Assembly (NCBI GenBank): GCA_903870955.1
Contig: CAIQEX010000785.1
Location: 1 to 17,966, forward strand
DNA length: 17,966 nt
Source of the DNA: an uncultured beta proteobacterium
GTDB taxonomy: Bacteria > Pseudomonadota > Gammaproteobacteria > Burkholderiales > Burkholderiaceae_C
Reading direction: 5' to 3'
Below the pieces are notes generated by a model. The model had not been told where the DNA came from and ran no database searches. It saw only the letters and a list, made by a program, of their open reading frames with translations. Positions 7,918 to 16,215 of this stretch are shown here, in pieces (position 1 is the first letter of the stretch; each line of letters opens with the position of its first letter). A program made the position numbers and the translations under genes.

Positions 7918-9112
7918 AACGTTTCACCAGAGTCCACGCCGTCAAGGCCAATAGCACGCCCCAGAAGCACATGCCATAAGCCAGTGGAAACACCGTGCCA
8001 TTCATGTGTGCACCGAGCCACTGCCCGGTGAAAAATGCCGCCACCATCATGAGGAATCCGTTCATGGCGGAGGCCGCACCCGCTGCTTGCGGAAAAGGTG
8101 CCACGGCGCCGCTTTGGCCGCAGGGTTGGTGAATACCATGGGCAAAAATGAAGCAACACATGGGCAGCATGATGGCCCATCCGGCTACCACACCAGCCTG
8201 CGCCAGCAAAGCCATGCTGCCGCCCCCGACCAGCGAAAAAATACCGGCAATGGCCACGCTGCGTCTAACCCCGTACCGCGCCACCATCCGGCGGCAGGCA
8301 AAGGTTCCAAGCAGGTAAATGAAGGAGTTGAGAAACATGGTCAGGCCGTATTGCGTAGCGCTGAACCCGAGTACCCGGATGTAGACAAAGGACGAGGCTG
8401 CGAGAAAGGTGAAGAGGCCGCCATAAGAGGCCATGGAAAGTGCCGAGAAGGCGACAAACTGCGGTGTGCGCAGGATCAGCCACCAGGTCTGCAGCATGCG
8501 CTTCCATTGCAGGGCCTGCGGATTTTTTTGCACCAGGGTTTCTTCAAAACGCAAGGCAATCAATGCCAACGTAAACGCGCTGAAAACGGCCAGCGTCATC
8601 AGCGCCGCATGCCAACCCCAAAGGGACGTTAGCGCTCCGCCGACGGGTGCACTCAGGCAGGCAATGACACCCAGGCCGCTCAAGCCCTTGGACATGACGG
8701 TGGCACCCTGCGACGGTTCATAGAGGTCGCGCACGATGGCACGCGCACACATCACACCCGCGCCCATGGCAACGCCTTGCAGCGCGCGCCAGATGATCAG
8801 CGTGTGCATGCTCTCGGACAAGGCACTGGCCACGGAGGCCAGCAGGTAGGCCACCATACCCACCAGCAACACCGGTCGGCGTCCAAAGCGGTCCGAGATC
8901 GGCCCCCACACCAGTTGTGAGGCGCCAAAGGCCAGCAACAGGGCGGTCAGGGTGAGTTGCGCCTGCGCCATGCTGGCGCCCAGGTCTTGTGTCAGACCCG
9001 GTAGCGCAGGCAAATACAGGTCGGTGGTGATGGGCTGCAACCCCAGCAACAGCGAGAGCACGAGCACTACTTGTGCGGCGGACATGCGGGTGTGGCGGGG
9101 AGTGCTTGGCAT
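7904..9112 (-). CDS. Bcr/CflA-family MFS multidrug efflux transporter
   Basis: Inner-membrane drug:proton antiporter of the major facilitator superfamily, 402 residues, with about 12 hydrophobic segments. The TM1 stretch carries the drug/H+ (Bcr/CflA) hallmark T-D-L-Y-L-P-A-L-P. The loop between TM2 and TM3 has motif [12 protein letters not shown]. The actual substrates (bicyclomycin, chloramphenicol, sulfonamides in relatives) cannot be told from sequence. The start at 9112 has no clear ribosome site; an ATG at 9085 (residue 10) just before TM1 is an equally plausible start. It begins 29 bp after the MATE gene stop and overlaps miaA by 14 bp, so it is the middle gene of an efflux-miaA transcript. 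Confidence 0.92.
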   Translation of the reverse strand: MPSTPRHTRMSAAQVVLVLSLLLGLQPITTDLYLPALPGLTQDLGASMAQAQLTLTALLLAFGASQLVWGPISDRFGRRPVLLVGMVAYLLASVASALSESMHTLIIWRALQGVAMGAGVMCARAIVRDLYEPSQGATVMSKGLSGLGVIACLSAPVGGALTSLWGWHAALMTLAVFSAFTLALIALRFEETLVQKNPQALQWKRMLQTWWLILRTPQFVAFSALSMASYGGLFTFLAASSFVYIRVLGFSATQYGLTMFLNSFIYLLGTFACRRMVARYGVRRSVAIAGIFSLVGGGSMALLAQAGVVAGWAIMLPMCCFIFAHGIHQPCGQSGAVAPFPQAAGAASAMNGFLMMVAAFFTGQWLGAHMNGTVFPLAYGMCFWGVLLALTAWTLVKRYGQI

Positions 9113-9141
9113 GGGCGAGGGGAGCGTTGGAGTGCGTGGCT

Positions 9142-10560
9142 TCAGTTGGACAGGATGCGCCTGCGCGAGACATTGCGCAGCATGATGACCAGACCGATGG
9201 CAGCGACGGACAGACCGACGATTAACGCGATCCAGAAGCCTTGTGCTGCCATGGGCTCAGTCGGTGCGAACGGCAGCCATTGCGGTGCCAGACCGAGTAA
9301 ACAGCCCAGTGGCAACGAGAAGCCCCAAAAGGCGGCAAGGTGAAGCACCATGGGTGCGCGGGTCACCTTGTAGCCACGAATGGCGCAACTGGTCACCACT
9401 TGCGTGCAATCGGACAACTGAAAGAGCGCTGCAAAGATCAGCAGATTTGCAGCCAGCGCCGCCACCACCGCATCGCTGGTGTAAGCGGACGCGATTGTTT
9501 GACGGAAAACGGCCAAACCCAGAGAGGCCACCAGTGCAAAGGCCCACGTCAAACCCACGCCGACCCAGGCTCTGAAGCGCGCAGCAACCGGGTCGCCCGC
9601 ACCCAGGCTTTGCCCCACGCGGGTCAACAAGGCCAGACCCAAACTCAAAGGGACCATAAAGGTCAGCGAGGTGAAGTTCAGCGCAATCGCGTGAGCCCCC
9701 ACCTGCGCACTGCCAAACTTCGCGATCAACAGGGCAATCAGGCTGAAGGCGCTGGTCTCGGCAAAATAGGTGATTCCAATGGGAACACCCAACTTGAGCA
9801 GGCTGCGCAGCATCGGCCATTCCGGGCCCTCCCAGTGGGTAAACGGCCAGGTAGGTCGATAGGCAGGTGCCACGCGCATCCACCACATCAACGCCAGCGG
9901 ATGGAACCAGACGCAGACCATGGTCGACCAGGCGCAGCCTACGCCGCCGAGCGTGGGAAACCCCCAGTTGCCGAACACCAGCAACCAGTTCACCAGAGCG
10001 TTAAGCAGCAACGCGACCAGGGCGATCACCATCATCGGCTTGGTCTGGTTGATGCTGGTGCTGTAACCATAGAGCACGCGGTAGCAGGTAAAGGCGGGCA
10101 GACCGAAGCTGCTCACGCGGACAAAGCTTTTTGCGATATCCCGTACGGCGGGTTCGATGTCCATCACGTCAAATACCTGGGCCGCCAAGTTGGCCAGTAC
10201 AAAAGCCAGTACACCCACGCCCACGGCCTTCCACAAGCCCTGGCGCACGACATGCGGTACGGCGTCGAACTCTCCGGCACCCACATGGTGAGCCACCATC
10301 GGATTCACCGACATCAGCAGCCCCATCAACGTGAGAATGGTCATGTTCCAGATCGAAACACCCAGAGAAACCCCAGCCAGGTCGGCCGCTGACGCGTGGC
10401 CGGCCATGGCCACGTCCGTGACGGACATGCCGATGGTGGCCAGTTGGCCAATCAAAATCGGCCAGGCCAGATGCCACAGAGCGCGGGATTCCAACAGAAC
10501 GCGTCGGCTGCGGGATGGGGTGGGAACAGTCGGCGTTGTAGAGTCAGGGAGAAGGGTCAT
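9142..10560 (-). CDS. MATE-family multidrug efflux transporter (NorM-like)
   Basis: Inner-membrane cation-coupled drug exporter, 472 residues from the ATG at 10560, within the usual range for NorM-type MATE proteins. About 12 TM segments are visible. The first follows the family opening W-P-I-L-I-G-Q-L and T-D-V-A-M-A-G-H; the second half repeats the pattern with P-I-G-I-T-Y-F-A-E. In-frame starts further upstream (ATG 10587, TTG 10605) would add non-membrane residues and approach the divergent SMR gene at 10621. None of the three has a good Shine-Dalgarno, so the start is uncertain. It heads the minus-strand run MATE, MFS pump, miaA. Its promoter should lie in the roughly 60-bp divergent gap shared with the SMR gene, but I see no convincing boxes there. 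Confidence 0.92.
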   Translation of the reverse strand: MTLLPDSTTPTVPTPSRSRRVLLESRALWHLAWPILIGQLATIGMSVTDVAMAGHASAADLAGVSLGVSIWNMTILTLMGLLMSVNPMVAHHVGAGEFDAVPHVVRQGLWKAVGVGVLAFVLANLAAQVFDVMDIEPAVRDIAKSFVRVSSFGLPAFTCYRVLYGYSTSINQTKPMMVIALVALLLNALVNWLLVFGNWGFPTLGGVGCAWSTMVCVWFHPLALMWWMRVAPAYRPTWPFTHWEGPEWPMLRSLLKLGVPIGITYFAETSAFSLIALLIAKFGSAQVGAHAIALNFTSLTFMVPLSLGLALLTRVGQSLGAGDPVAARFRAWVGVGLTWAFALVASLGLAVFRQTIASAYTSDAVVAALAANLLIFAALFQLSDCTQVVTSCAIRGYKVTRAPMVLHLAAFWGFSLPLGCLLGLAPQWLPFAPTEPMAAQGFWIALIVGLSVAAIGLVIMLRNVSRRRILSN

Positions 10561-10610
10561 CAGCCGGATGATTCTAAGGGAGGCCATGGGCCGACCCGGC
10601 GGCAAATTCC

Positions 10611-10614
10611 GAGG
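10611..10614 (+). promoter_or_regulatory. Shine-Dalgarno of the SMR gene
   Basis: GAGG six bases before the ATG at 10621. It fixes the SMR start and excludes the long in-frame upstream extension to 10396, which would run antisense into the MATE gene. Confidence 0.7.
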
Positions 10615-10620
10615 GTTTAT

Positions 10621-10950
10621 ATGAACTGGTTGTATCTTTCAGTCGCCATCGTCTTGGAGGTGGTTGCCACGTCGGCGCTCAAGGCGTCTGATGGTTTCAC
10701 GCGCCTTTTGCCCTCACTGCTGGTGGTGGCGGGCTATTCAGCGGCTTTTTATACGCTGTCACTGACCCTTCGCACCCTGCCTGTGGGAATTGTCTATGCC
10801 GTCTGGTCCGGTGTGGGCGTGGTGTTGATCACGCTGGTCGGCTGGTTGTGGTTCAAACAGGAGCTGGATGTTCCCGCATTTATTGGCATCGCCCTGATTT
10901 CGTCGGGCGTTATCGTGCTGAACTTTTTCTCCAAGTCGGTGGTGCATTAA
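10621..10950 (+). CDS. Small multidrug resistance (SMR) protein, EmrE/QacE-like
   Basis: Four-TM proton-coupled exporter of quaternary ammonium and other cationic compounds, working as a dimer; 109 residues, about the length of EmrE. Key residues are present: the membrane glutamate E13 in TM1 (EmrE E14 equivalent), the D-G-F-T-R-L stretch after TM1, and Y-A-V-W-S-G-V-G with W62 in TM3 (EmrE W63 equivalent). TM4 ends with I-V-L-N-F-F-S-K, followed by a short tail. The match is to the drug-exporting SMR type rather than to an obligate heterodimer. It is transcribed divergently from the MATE gene and I see no terminator directly after it. Confidence 0.95.
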   Translation: MNWLYLSVAIVLEVVATSALKASDGFTRLLPSLLVVAGYSAAFYTLSLTLRTLPVGIVYAVWSGVGVVLITLVGWLWFKQELDVPAFIGIALISSGVIVLNFFSKSVVH

Positions 10951-11214
10951 AGGGTCACCTGTCGCAGTCGGGACATGGGTAAACCCTTATGTATTTTGAC
11001 GATCAATTATTTTCGCGCTTGGGCTGAAAATTCTTCAGCGTGTTTAGGCCCTTTTAGCTGACAGCAAGCTGAATGCAAGCCCTCAATGTGGGGCAAACGC
11101 GTATAGATTACCGTCACTCTCGGGCATAGACTTCTGCACACTCGCAGCAGCAATTTTCGAAAAGTGTGCGCAGCGCGTCGTGGGACTTATTTTTTAAATA
11201 TGGAGACAATAGCA
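10951..11214 (+). promoter_or_regulatory. Upstream region of the liv operon
   Basis: This 264-bp non-coding gap should hold the livK promoter. I see several partial signals and no clear winner. TATAGA at about 11102-11107 could be a -10 but has no good -35 at 16-18 bases. A TTGACG at about 10997-11002 has no matching -10 at normal spacing. An AT-rich stretch lies just before the start (about 11190-11201). An interrupted palindrome GGGT-AA-ACCC is at 10977-10986, a possible operator. No sigma54 boxes were recognised. Confidence 0.35.
11202..11206 (+). promoter_or_regulatory. Shine-Dalgarno deciding the livK start
   Basis: GGAGA eight bases before the ATG at 11215. It overlaps the in-frame ATG at 11200, which therefore is unlikely to be the start; the Sec signal peptide also begins at 11215. 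Confidence 0.75.
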
Positions 11215-12462
11215 ATGACCTTTCAATACACCAAGCGTGCTTCCCTCATCGCCATTTCGGCGGCCATCCTGAGCCTGTCCGGCTTGGCGCATGCAGCAGA
11301 CCCCATCAAGATCGGCGTTTCCGGTCCCTTCACAGGAGGCTCCTCGTCCATGGGCGTGAGCATGCGCGACGGCGTCAAACTGGCCGTGGATGAAATCAAC
11401 AAGGCCGGCGGCGTTATTGGTCGCCAGTTGCTGATCGTCGAGCGCGATGACGAAGCCAAGAATGAACGCGGCGTGCAAATTGCGCAGGAGTTGATCAACA
11501 AGGAAAAAGTGGCCGTCACCGTGGGCTTCATCAATACCGGTGTGGCCCTGGCCTCGCAGCGCTTTTACCAGGAAGCCAAAATCCCGGTCATGAACAACGT
11601 GGCCACGGGTTCACTCGTCACCCACCAGTTTGACGACCAGCCCGAGAACTACATCTTCCGCAATGCCGCGCACGACAGCATCCAGGCTCCGATGATCGTG
11701 GAAGAGGCGATTACCCGCCGCGGTTTCAAGAAGGTTGCCATCCTGTCCGACTCCACCAACTACGGTCAACTCGGCCGCGCTGACCTGGAAAAAGCGCTGG
11801 AACTGAAGGGGATCAAGGCGGTTGCGGTCGAGAAGTTCAACATCAAGGATGTGGACATGACCGCGCAGTTGTTGAAGGCCAAGGAAGCCGGAGCCGAAGC
11901 GATCCTGACCTATGCCATCGGACCTGAACTGGCGCAGATCGCCAATGGCATGACCAAGCTGGGCTGGAAGGTTCCGATGGTGGGTAGCTGGACTTTGTCC
12001 ATGGCCAACTTCATTGACAATGCCGGCCCAGGCGGTGAAGGCGCGCGCATGCCGCAAACCTTTATCCAGGCGCCCACAACGCCCAAGCGCCAATCCTTCA
12101 TCATCAACTACCTGAAGACTTTCAACCCCAAGGGTGGTCGCATCGATTCACCCGTGTCCGCAGCCCAGGGTTACGACTCTATTTACCTGCTGGCAGCGGC
12201 CATCAAGCAAGCCAACTCCACCGACGGTCCGAAGATCAAGGCTGCCCTTGAAGACCTGAAGACCCCGGTTGATGGTGTGGTCACTACGTATAAGGCGCCT
12301 TTCTCTGCCAAGGACCATGAGGCGATTACCGTGAATATTCCGGTGTTCGGCGAGGTCAAGGGCGGTCGCGTGGAATACGCCTATGCAGAAGACCAAAAGA
12401 AGGCTTCCGAAATTCGTGTCAAAGACACCAACGCAAAGGGTGCTTTGGTTATCAAGAAATAA
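11215..12462 (+). CDS. livK: Branched-chain amino acid type ABC transporter substrate-binding protein
   Basis: Periplasmic type I solute-binding protein (Peripla_BP_6/LivK-like), 415 residues including a Sec signal peptide of about 27 residues ending AHA-A. The mature protein opens with the family pattern I-K-I-G-V-S-G-P-F-T-G and then D-G-V-K-L-A-V-D-E-I-N and the A-G-G-V-I-G-R turn. It is longer than E. coli LivK (mature about 345), as many betaproteobacterial members are. The ligand could be Leu/Ile/Val, another amino acid, an amide or an aromatic acid, because this family is broad. It is the first gene of the operon livK-livH-livMG-livF. A terminator-like hairpin follows its stop, which fits the need for more binding protein than membrane components. 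Confidence 0.9.
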   Translation: MTFQYTKRASLIAISAAILSLSGLAHAADPIKIGVSGPFTGGSSSMGVSMRDGVKLAVDEINKAGGVIGRQLLIVERDDEAKNERGVQIAQELINKEKVAVTVGFINTGVALASQRFYQEAKIPVMNNVATGSLVTHQFDDQPENYIFRNAAHDSIQAPMIVEEAITRRGFKKVAILSDSTNYGQLGRADLEKALELKGIKAVAVEKFNIKDVDMTAQLLKAKEAGAEAILTYAIGPELAQIANGMTKLGWKVPMVGSWTLSMANFIDNAGPGGEGARMPQTFIQAPTTPKRQSFIINYLKTFNPKGGRIDSPVSAAQGYDSIYLLAAAIKQANSTDGPKIKAALEDLKTPVDGVVTTYKAPFSAKDHEAITVNIPVFGEVKGGRVEYAYAEDQKKASEIRVKDTNAKGALVIKK

Positions 12463-12487
12463 GCGGCAACCCCGGTTGCTAGTCTCA

Positions 12488-12528
12488 GGCATCGCCCCGG
12501 TCACAGTGGCTGGCGCGGTGCCTTTTTT
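12488..12528 (+). terminator. Intra-operon terminator/attenuator between livK and livH
   Basis: GGCATCGC (12488-12495) pairs with GCGGTGCC (12515-12522) over 8 positions with one G-T. After one C-C mismatch the pairing continues inward (12497-12502 with 12508-12513, including G-T pairs). Six Ts (12523-12528) follow at once. This has the form of a Rho-independent terminator. Because livH, livMG and livF lie downstream without a recognisable promoter of their own, it most likely acts as a partial terminator. Confidence 0.75.
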
Positions 12529-12578
12529 CGGCCGCGGCGCAGTTGCGGTTCACTGAATTAATTGCATAGGACCACCCC

Positions 12579-13454
12579 ATGGAAATCCTTTTACAACTTG
12601 TCTATAGCGGTATCGCGCTGGGCATGATTTACGCGGTCATTGCCTTCGGCTACCAATTGACTTTCCAGACCTCCGATACGTTGAACTTCGGTCAGGGTGA
12701 TGCGCTCATGTTGGGTGCGATGGTGGGTCTGACCCTCGTCAACAAGGGTATGAATTACTGGGTGATGCTGCCCGTAGTGATTGTTTTTGGGTTGGTGCAG
12801 GGTTCGGTCGTGGAGCGCATTGGTGTGGCTCCGGCGATCAAGATCAAGAGCGAGTTTGGCTGGATTATGTCCACCATCGCCTTGGGGATTATTTTCAAGA
12901 ATGTGGCTGAAAACATCTGGGGCCGCGATGACCTGAAGTTTCCCTCGCCCCTGCCCGAGTCGCCCATGAAGTTTCTGGGGGCCAATGTGCTGCCCATGGA
13001 AATTCTGGTGGTGATTGGCGCGGTGCTGATGATGTTGGGAGTCGAGTTCTTCAACCGCAAAACGATTTATGGCAAGGCCGTGGTCGCCACCTTCAATGAC
13101 CGCGACGCCGCCAAGCTGATGGGCATTAACACGGGCCTGGTGATTACCTTCTCCTACGCGCTGTCTTCCGCCACTGCGGCTTTTGCCGGGGCCCTGATTG
13201 CGCCACTCACATTGACTGGCGCCACCATGGGCGCGGTGTTGGGTCTCAAGGCTTTTGCGGTGGCCATCATCGGTGGCTTGACCAGCGGGTTGGGCATCAT
13301 CGTCGGCGGCATCATCCTCGGTGTGGCTGAAACCACCACCGGCTTCTATCTTTCCACGGGCTACAAGGATGTTCCTGGCCTGGTGCTGCTATTGCTGGTG
13401 CTGGCCTTCAAACCGTCCGGCCTGTTCGGCAAAACCGCGATCAAGAAAGTCTGA
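12579..13454 (+). CDS. livH: Branched-chain amino acid type ABC transporter permease LivH
   Basis: Inner-membrane permease of the HAAT/LivH family, 291 residues (E. coli LivH is 308), almost entirely hydrophobic with about 8 TM segments. Family features include the opening G-M-I-Y-A-V-I-A-F-G-Y-Q-L with N-F-G-Q-G-D soon after (about 39-44), and the cytoplasmic coupling region around T-F-N-D-R-D-A-A-K-L-M-G-I-N. A Gly-rich helix pair follows (G-L-K-A-F-A-V-A-I-I-G-G-L). The ATG at 12579 has AGGA (12568-12571) seven bases upstream. It lies 50 bases beyond the attenuator T-run and is followed by the livM-livG fusion after only two bases, implying coupled translation. Confidence 0.95.
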   Translation: MEILLQLVYSGIALGMIYAVIAFGYQLTFQTSDTLNFGQGDALMLGAMVGLTLVNKGMNYWVMLPVVIVFGLVQGSVVERIGVAPAIKIKSEFGWIMSTIALGIIFKNVAENIWGRDDLKFPSPLPESPMKFLGANVLPMEILVVIGAVLMMLGVEFFNRKTIYGKAVVATFNDRDAAKLMGINTGLVITFSYALSSATAAFAGALIAPLTLTGATMGAVLGLKAFAVAIIGGLTSGLGIIVGGIILGVAETTTGFYLSTGYKDVPGLVLLLLVLAFKPSGLFGKTAIKKV

Positions 13455-13456
13455 AC

Positions 13457-15385
13457 ATGAAGCTCAAGTCACTTATTACTGGCGTCATCGGCGTTGCCAT
13501 ACTGGCGGCCGCGCCGCTGTACACCAGCAACCCGTACTACATCCACATGATCGGCACGATCATGATTTATGCGATCCTGCTGTTTGGTCTGGACATTGTG
13601 GTCGGCTACACCGGTCAGGTCTCGCTGGGCCACGCGGGTCTGTTTGGTGTGGGCTCTTACACCGCCGGTGTGTTCTTTTTGAAACTGGGTGCGCCGCTGT
13701 GGGTCATCGTGCCGGCCAGCATCGGCGTGACTGCGGGTTTCGGTGCGCTGCTGGCACTGCCCGCATTGCGCGTGACCGGTCCATACCTGGCCATGGTGAC
13801 CTTGGCTTTCGGCACCATCATTCAGATCCTGATCAACGAGATGGACTTCCTCACCGAAGGACCTCTGGGTATCAAGATCCCCAAACCATCCATTGCCGGT
13901 GTGCAACTCGATGAGCACGGTTTTTACTGGACCGTTCTGGCTTTGATGGTGATCTCGCTGGTGGTGGTGGACCGCATACTCAAATCGCAACTCGGCCGTG
14001 CCTTTGAAGCCTTGCGGGGTAGCCCGGTGGCGTCGGATTGCATGGGCGTCTCGGTTTATCGCTACAAGGTTTACGCCTTTGTGATCAGCGCCGGCTTTGC
14101 CGGTCTGGCCGGTTGCCTGTACAGCTACTCGGAACAATATATTTCGCCTAACACCTACAACTTCGAGTTGACGGTGCTGTTCCTGCTGGCTGTGATCATG
14201 GGTGGACGCAAGAGCCGCGTGGGCTCGCTACTGGGCGCGGCCATCATCGTGATCCTGCCCAAGCTGCTCGACGATCTGGAAATGTTCCGCACGGTGGCGT
14301 CCACGCTTGCGGTACTCATGGCCGTGGGTGGTGCGATTGCTGTGGCCCGCAAGATGACCACGCCCAAGGCCTTGATCCTGCCAGTGGTGGGCACCATCGC
14401 GCTGGCTGGTTTCTCTTTCTGGCTGCAGTCCATCACCGACTGGCGACTGTCCATCTTCGGCCTGATGATTTTGTTCGTGGTCTATTACCTGCAGGACGGC
14501 ATCGTGGGCTTTGTCCGCAATCTGTTTGTGCGCAAAGGTTCACGCGCCGGTCAGGCCGTGGTGCTGAGTGGCGGCGCCCACAAGGACGCGATCATGAACG
14601 CTTCAAGCACCGGTGTGGGTGAGGATCTGCTGATTGCCAACGGTGTCTTGATGCAGTTCGGTGGCCTGAAAGCCATCAACAATGTCGACATCCGCGTCAA
14701 GCGCGGCACGATTCACGGACTGATTGGCCCCAACGGTTCCGGCAAGAGCACCATGATGAACGTGCTGACTGGCATTTATGTGCCAACCGCTGGCGCCATT
14801 GAATTTGCCGGACGCTCGGTGGTCGGCAGAACCTCGTCTGACATTGCACTCTCGGGGATTGCGCGTACCTTTCAGAACGTGCAGTTGTTTGGTGAAATGA
14901 CGGCGCTGCAAAACGTTCAGGTGGGTCTGCATCACACCTTTAACAGCAACATCGTCGATGTGTCTCTGCACACGCCCCGCTATACGCGTGAAGAGGCCGC
15001 ATCGGTTGAGCGTGGCCTGGGGCTGATTGACTTTGTCGGGCTCGCCGACCTGGCCAACGAAGAGGCGCGCAACCTGCCCTATGGCAAGCAACGTCTGCTG
15101 GAGATTGCCCGGGCTCTGGCCCTGGATCCGCAACTGCTGTTGCTGGATGAACCGGCCGCCGGCCTGACCGCACCGGACATCAAGGAACTGATCTCCATCA
15201 TCCGCAAGATCCGCGACCACGGTATCACCGTGATCCTGATCGAGCACCACATGGATGTGGTCATGGGCGTGTGTGACAACGTTTCGGTGTTGGACTTCGG
15301 ACAGAAAATTGCCGAGGGTAAGCCCGCCGATGTGCAGGCTGATGAAAAGGTTATCGAAGCCTACCTCGGTGGCACAGCCGCATAA
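13457..15385 (+). CDS. LivM-LivG fusion: ABC permease with C-terminal ATPase
   Basis: A single 642-residue chain joining two subunits that are separate in E. coli. Residues 1 to about 365 are a LivM-type permease with many TM segments, the family stretch G-L-D-I-V-V-G-Y-T-G-Q-V-S-L-G-H-A near 47-63 and the coupling motif R-A-F-E-A-L-R-G-S-P. A linker of about 20 residues leads to a LivG-type ATPase from about 390. There Walker A GPNGSGKST is at 424-432, the signature region NLPYGKQR at 539-546, Walker B with D564-E565, and H-loop H597. The signature lacks the usual LSGGQ serine; LivG proteins normally diverge here (E. coli LivG has LAYGDQ), so I read it as active. No frameshift or internal stop. 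With LivH and LivF it would form the complete membrane complex. Confidence 0.95.
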   Translation: MKLKSLITGVIGVAILAAAPLYTSNPYYIHMIGTIMIYAILLFGLDIVVGYTGQVSLGHAGLFGVGSYTAGVFFLKLGAPLWVIVPASIGVTAGFGALLALPALRVTGPYLAMVTLAFGTIIQILINEMDFLTEGPLGIKIPKPSIAGVQLDEHGFYWTVLALMVISLVVVDRILKSQLGRAFEALRGSPVASDCMGVSVYRYKVYAFVISAGFAGLAGCLYSYSEQYISPNTYNFELTVLFLLAVIMGGRKSRVGSLLGAAIIVILPKLLDDLEMFRTVASTLAVLMAVGGAIAVARKMTTPKALILPVVGTIALAGFSFWLQSITDWRLSIFGLMILFVVYYLQDGIVGFVRNLFVRKGSRAGQAVVLSGGAHKDAIMNASSTGVGEDLLIANGVLMQFGGLKAINNVDIRVKRGTIHGLIGPNGSGKSTMMNVLTGIYVPTAGAIEFAGRSVVGRTSSDIALSGIARTFQNVQLFGEMTALQNVQVGLHHTFNSNIVDVSLHTPRYTREEAASVERGLGLIDFVGLADLANEEARNLPYGKQRLLEIARALALDPQLLLLDEPAAGLTAPDIKELISIIRKIRDHGITVILIEHHMDVVMGVCDNVSVLDFGQKIAEGKPADVQADEKVIEAYLGGTAA

Positions 15386-15400
15386 GAACAGGACACCACA

Positions 15401-16123
15401 ATGTTGCAAATCAAAAATCTCGAAGCGGGCTACGGCAAGGTGCAGGTTCTGCACGGCATCTCCATGGAAGTACCCAAGGGCAAGGTGGTCACGCTGATCG
15501 GCTCCAACGGCGCAGGCAAAACCACCACCATGCGTGCCATCTCCGGCATGATCAAACCCACCCAGGGCGAGATCTCCTTGAGTGGCAAACGCATCGATGG
15601 CCTGGAGTCTTTCACCATCGCCAAGCTCGGTCTGGCGCACTCCCCTGAAGGGCGGCGTGTCTTTGCCACCATGAGCGTTACCGATAACCTGATTCTGGGC
15701 GCTTTCCCCCGCTTGACCGGCAGTCGCCCCAAAGGCGATGTGGCGGCTGATCTGGATAAGGCTTTGGAATTGTTTCCCCGACTCAAGGAGCGTCGCACGC
15801 AATTGGCCGGCACCCTGTCTGGCGGTGAGCAACAGATGCTGGCGATGGCCCGCGCGGTGATGCTCAACCCCGAAATCGTGCTGCTGGACGAACCTTCCAT
15901 GGGCTTGGCGCCGATTCTCGTGGAGGAGGTTTTCCGCATCATTGGCGATCTGAAGTCGCGTGGTGTCACGATGTTGCTGGTGGAGCAGTTTGCAGCCGCG
16001 GCGCTGAAGGTCGCCGACTACGGTTACGTGCTGGAGAACGGTCGCATTTCGGTGCATGGCGAAGCCAGCAAGCTGCGTGACGACCCGGCCGTGAAAGCGG
16101 CTTATCTGGGCGGCGGCCACTGA
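15401..16123 (+). CDS. livF: Branched-chain amino acid type ABC transporter ATPase LivF
   Basis: Second cytoplasmic ATPase of the HAAT transporter, 240 residues (E. coli LivF is 237). Walker A GSNGAGKTT is at 34-42, the signature LSGGE at 139-143 followed by QQMLAMARA, and Walker B at about 159-164 with D163-E164. The LivF hallmark P-E-G-R-R-V-F lies before the signature, and the C-terminal V-E-Q-F-A H-loop region has Q in place of the canonical His, which is usual for LivF proteins. The start at 15401 has AGGA (15390-15393) seven bases upstream and lies 15 bp after the fusion gene. A 12-bp hairpin follows the stop and probably closes the operon. Confidence 0.96.
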   Translation: MLQIKNLEAGYGKVQVLHGISMEVPKGKVVTLIGSNGAGKTTTMRAISGMIKPTQGEISLSGKRIDGLESFTIAKLGLAHSPEGRRVFATMSVTDNLILGAFPRLTGSRPKGDVAADLDKALELFPRLKERRTQLAGTLSGGEQQMLAMARAVMLNPEIVLLDEPSMGLAPILVEEVFRIIGDLKSRGVTMLLVEQFAAAALKVADYGYVLENGRISVHGEASKLRDDPAVKAAYLGGGH

Positions 16124-16131
16124 AGCGGGGG

Positions 16132-16161
16132 GCGCCATCCTGTGCCAAACAGGATGTGCGC
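16132..16161 (+). terminator. Hairpin after livF, no T-run
   Basis: CATCCTGT (16136-16143) and ACAGGATG (16149-16156) pair perfectly around a 5-base loop. GCGC on each side (16132-16135 and 16158-16161) extends the stem to 12 pairs with one bulged T at 16157. It starts 9 bases after the livF stop. There is no T-run, so it may be a 3'-end protecting structure or a Rho-assisted terminator rather than a classical one. Confidence 0.5.
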
Positions 16162-16215
16162 ACAGAGGTTTGGAAATGTGGGGAGAGGGTCTAAACTTGC
16201 ACCTCTTGCAGTGTT

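Noticed and set aside
6967..8031. Plus-strand open frame (354 codons) opposite miaA
   Set aside because: Antisense shadow of miaA; Gln/His/Arg-rich with no family features.
10396..10620. In-frame upstream extension of the SMR protein by 75 codons
   Set aside because: It would run antisense through the start of the MATE gene. The ATG at 10621 has a good ribosome site and gives the exact family length.
15071..15094. Apparent loss of the LSGGQ signature serine in the LivG half (LPYGKQ)
   Set aside because: LivG proteins normally diverge here (E. coli LivG has LAYGDQ). Walker A, Walker B and H-loop are intact, so I do not call it defective.
14603..16138. Long minus-strand open frame (511 codons) opposite livG and livF
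   Set aside because: It is a shadow of GC-rich coding sequence. The plus strand encodes intact ATPases with all motifs, and the minus frame translates to a His/Gln-rich product with no recognisable domain.
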